From the NCBI RefSeq assembly GCF_014243395.1, contig NZ_JACLCP010000003.1:1-64000 (forward strand): a DNA stretch of 64,000 nucleotides, in the 5' to 3' direction. Numbering within the stretch: the stretch's first letter is position 1; each line of letters opens with the position of its first letter. Position numbers and translations under genes: made by a program. Positions 61,706-64,000 of the stretch are shown one piece after another. Source of the stretch: Winogradskyella flava (GTDB lineage: Bacteria > Bacteroidota > Bacteroidia > Flavobacteriales > Flavobacteriaceae). A model generated the notes under the pieces. It made no database searches and was not told the DNA's origin. It saw nothing but the letters and a program-made list of their open reading frames with translations.

Positions 61706-63664
61706 ATGAAAAGACTTTTGCTACTCACTATACTTTTAATAAATATGTCAGGATGGTCCCAGGTTTTGGTTATTAATGAACTTGATCCTGATTCTCCAAG
61801 TATCGATACGGCAGAATTTATAGAATTAAAATCCCAGATGCCCAACTTTTCTACCGATGGATATATCTTGGTTTTTTTCAATGGTTCCAGCAGTGGGGCA
61901 GATTCAAGCTATATGGCCATAGATTTGAATGGGTATGAGACTGACAATAATGGACTATTGGTGGTCGGAAGTGTAGGGGTATCGCCATTTCCACAAGTTG
62001 TGATTTCAGAAAACGCTATACAGAATGGAGCAGATGCCGTCGGAATTTACTTAGCCTCGGTTAACGATTTCCCCGAAGGCACATTGGCAACGCAAACAAA
62101 TCTTATTGATGCTATGGTTTACGGAACCAATGATACCGATGATACTGTATTGTTAGGATTAATGGGAGAGACCGTGCAGTACAATGACAATGGAACTAAC
62201 ACAAATCCCAGATCCATTCAACGTTTTGTCGATGCTATGGACAATGAATCTTATAGTACGGCTACGCCGACACCTAGACGTGAAAATGATGGTTCTGGGA
62301 ATGCTATAAACCCAATAGCAATAGCAGTAAACGAAACGCTATACGATGAAGGTGCAAGTTTTGATATTACGTTTACATCGGAAACTAATGTCACTTCGGA
62401 TTTAAACTTCACTATTAGTCTTGATAATTTTGGGTTTAATACTGCTGATTATACGGGAAATATTGTGTTAACAATTCCAAATGGACAGAATACGACGAGT
62501 ACTACAATAACGATTATAGATGATGCTATTGATGAAGGTGACGAGGTTATCCAAATTCAATTTGTCGATTTAGTTGAACCCGAAGTCGCATCAAATAATT
62601 TTGTTGAGGTAAGAGTAGTAGATAATGATTTCACCATGGCCGCTTGGGGAACACCTTTGAATCCGACTACCGGAATTGTGCAAAGCACTCAACCTGCAGA
62701 TTATTACAATAGTTTAGATGGTTTAGCAGATATTGCTTTAAGGCAAGCCTTACAAGTTATTATCGCAGATCCGATGACTGTAAGAGCACAAACCTATGCG
62801 GATGTTATTGATATTTTAAAAGAAGCCGATCAGAACCCCGAAAATAGTAATCAAGTTTGGTTGCTGTACACAGAAGAAGGTAGGCCAAAATTAGATTTAC
62901 AGACCAGTAGCAATAATACAGGTAAGTGGAATAGGGAGCATACGTATCCAAGATCTAGAGGAGGTTTTTTTGATATTGAGGAGGATGAGATTGCAGATGG
63001 CATAGACATATTTTGGACAACTAAAGCAGATTCGCTACGTCATGGTAATTCCGATGCACATGCTTTACGCGCAGCTGATGCTGCGGAAAACAGTTCACGA
63101 GGGAATCAGCATTATGGTCAATATAATGGACCAACGGGTAATTTAGGAAGCTTTAAAGGAGATGTTGCACGAAGTGTGTTATATATGGAAATTAGATATA
63201 ATGGATTGGAAGTGGTCAATGGTTTTCCAAATACTACGGGTCAGTTAGGTGATTTAGCAACCCTTTTGGATTGGCATAGAAACGATCCGCCAGATGATTT
63301 CGAGATGAACCGAAACAACGTTGTTTATAATTGGCAATTTAATAGAAACCCATTTATAGATCAACCACTCTTGGTAGAGTACATTTGGGGTAATAATGCG
63401 GGGGATATTTGGGACCAATCATTGGGTACAAATGACCATAAATTTTCAGAAGCCTCAATGTATCCAAACCCAACGAATGGAAAGCTTTACTTTTCTGGGT
63501 TAAATGATGCGATTAAGATGGAAGTGTATTCTATAGAAGGTAAGCTCTTAAAAGAATTTAAATTAGTTAAAAACTCAATAGACTTAGATCTAACGTCTGG
63601 TATTTACCTAGTAAAACTATTTAACAATAATCAATCAGTAGTTACAAAAGTGATTGTAAATTAA
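61706..63664 (+). CDS. Type IX-secreted endonuclease I with lamin-tail and Calx-beta domains
   Basis: A 652-residue secreted protein. Signal peptide (INMSGWSQ) is followed by a lamin-tail-like domain (about 18-190, VLVINELDPDSPSIDTAEFI), a Calx-beta-like domain (about 205-310, DDAIDEGDEVIQIQF) and an endonuclease I domain (about 325-570). The nuclease's HNH-like motif is in WNREHTYPRSRGGF near residue 408, with SLRHGNSDAHALRAAD and RGNQHYG following. A T9SS type A sorting domain (SMYPNPTNGKLYFSG to VVTKVIVN) ends it. It should degrade extracellular DNA, supplying phosphate or nucleotides, or loosening biofilm. Confidence 0.9.
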   Translation: MKRLLLLTILLINMSGWSQVLVINELDPDSPSIDTAEFIELKSQMPNFSTDGYILVFFNGSSSGADSSYMAIDLNGYETDNNGLLVVGSVGVSPFPQVVISENAIQNGADAVGIYLASVNDFPEGTLATQTNLIDAMVYGTNDTDDTVLLGLMGETVQYNDNGTNTNPRSIQRFVDAMDNESYSTATPTPRRENDGSGNAINPIAIAVNETLYDEGASFDITFTSETNVTSDLNFTISLDNFGFNTADYTGNIVLTIPNGQNTTSTTITIIDDAIDEGDEVIQIQFVDLVEPEVASNNFVEVRVVDNDFTMAAWGTPLNPTTGIVQSTQPADYYNSLDGLADIALRQALQVIIADPMTVRAQTYADVIDILKEADQNPENSNQVWLLYTEEGRPKLDLQTSSNNTGKWNREHTYPRSRGGFFDIEEDEIADGIDIFWTTKADSLRHGNSDAHALRAADAAENSSRGNQHYGQYNGPTGNLGSFKGDVARSVLYMEIRYNGLEVVNGFPNTTGQLGDLATLLDWHRNDPPDDFEMNRNNVVYNWQFNRNPFIDQPLLVEYIWGNNAGDIWDQSLGTNDHKFSEASMYPNPTNGKLYFSGLNDAIKMEVYSIEGKLLKEFKLVKNSIDLDLTSGIYLVKLFNNNQSVVTKVIVN

Positions 63665-63685
63665 TATTAAAGACTATTAAAATAG

Positions 63686-63720
63686 AAAAAGCCAAACTCA
63701 ATATTAGAGTTTGGCTTTTT
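63686..63720. terminator. Bidirectional terminator after the nuclease gene
   Basis: A perfect 14-bp stem (63686-63699 with 63707-63720), 7-nt loop, A- and T-tracts. It lies between the nuclease gene and the convergent partial gene. Confidence 0.85.
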
Positions 63721-63746
63721 CCGCTTAATTGATTGATGAAATTTAA

Positions 63747-64000
63747 TTAATCTTTTTTAGTCTTTACAATAATAACACCGTCTTTTCCTTTTTTGCCGTA
63801 TAACTCAATAGCATTTTCGCCTTTTAGAACGGTTACTGATTCAATATTATCAGTATCAATATCTTTGAATTTTCTTTTTGATACTTCCTTGCCATCTACT
63901 ATATATAAAGGGTTTTTTCCATTAGAAGAGATAAGTAAATTGTTTTTGTCGTATGCATTTTGAAGAATGATGACATTATCTTCATCTCCATCTTTGCTCA
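63747..64000 (-). CDS. C-terminal part of a protein with TonB-plug-like domain (cut by window edge)
   Basis: The stop TAA is at 63747-63749 and the frame stays open to the right edge, giving the last 83 or so residues. The readable end includes NPLYIVDGKEVSKRKF, IESVTVLKGENAIELYGKKG and the terminal DGVIIVKTKKD. This is the TonB-receptor plug motif (VDG...VLKG..A..LYG..G..GVI.I.T) used as a C-terminal module. In flavobacteria such a module commonly ends M56/BlaR1-type membrane peptidases and related proteins. Which type this is cannot be told from the fragment. Confidence 0.75.
   Translation of the reverse strand, partial: SKDGDEDNVIILQNAYDKNNLLISSNGKNPLYIVDGKEVSKRKFKDIDTDNIESVTVLKGENAIELYGKKGKDGVIIVKTKKD

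Overview
The window looks like a chromosomal segment of a marine-type member of the Flavobacteriaceae (phylum Bacteroidota). The evidence is AT-rich DNA, Bacteroidota-style promoters (TTG, about 19 nt, TAnnTTTG), type IX secretion C-terminal signals, a SusC/SusD pair, a hybrid two-component regulator, a short eukaryote-like ProRS, a Rho with a long Asn/Arg/Lys-rich insert, and many Bacteroidota-restricted DUF families. Family level is as far as the sequence alone takes me.

Layout. (1) 1-18.5 kb is mostly housekeeping: an outer-membrane FadL/OmpP1-like porin and a repeat-rich lipoprotein, proS, tRNA-Glu, rpsT, rho, DUF4293, a phosphoesterase, truA, an ABC exporter, a folP / lipoprotein / cdaA (c-di-AMP synthase) / two DUF3667 operon, DUF1599, a DoxX-thioredoxin-like protein with an unusual C-terminal extension, an ABC permease whose start codon is not ATG/GTG/TTG, and tpiA. 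(2) 18.6-27.8 kb: the tpiA, prmA, clpS set is broken up by accessory genes. These are a lipoprotein, a TPR histidine kinase and LuxR-type regulator, two tandem FG-GAP proteins with type IX signals, and a HEIGH-type metalloprotease lipoprotein. A 48-nt element occurs twice, about 50 nt upstream of the lipoprotein-kinase-regulator unit and about 50 nt upstream of the FG-GAP unit. (3) 27.8-31.6 kb is a sulfur module: an HMA protein, DUF2892, an MBL-fold/double-rhodanese enzyme, two YeeE/YedE half-transporters and a Crp/Fnr regulator. A perfect TGTGA-N6-TCACA palindrome precedes the MBL gene. (4) tRNA-Arg at 31.6 kb.

(5) 32.1-60.8 kb is a xylan/xylose utilisation locus. On the minus strand are a GH3 with a PA14 domain and a carbohydrate-binding-like lipoprotein. 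These are divergent from a hybrid two-component (HTCS) regulator, which is followed by SusC, SusD and a giant VCBS/ASPIC lipoprotein. Then come a GH5 endoglycanase (minus), a small type IX-secreted protein, a compact xylB-xylA-xylose/H+ symporter-GH3-GH10 operon, a Tat-type Gfo/Idh oxidoreductase and an aldose 1-epimerase. The model is: surface GH10/GH5 cut the polymer, SusCD imports oligosaccharides, GH3 enzymes release xylose, the symporter and epimerase feed it in, and XylA/XylB convert it to xylulose 5-phosphate. Direct repeats spaced exactly 21 nt, with the core TGCAACATTT, lie upstream of both the HTCS gene and susC and are candidate HTCS operators. (6) 60.8-64 kb has a 49-aa ORF with a hairpin-rich leader, a secreted endonuclease I-type nuclease, and the C-terminal end of a protein with a TonB-plug-like domain that runs off the right edge.

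No rRNA, CRISPR array, transposase, integrase or phage gene was seen. All functions are from reading motifs; no database search was run.
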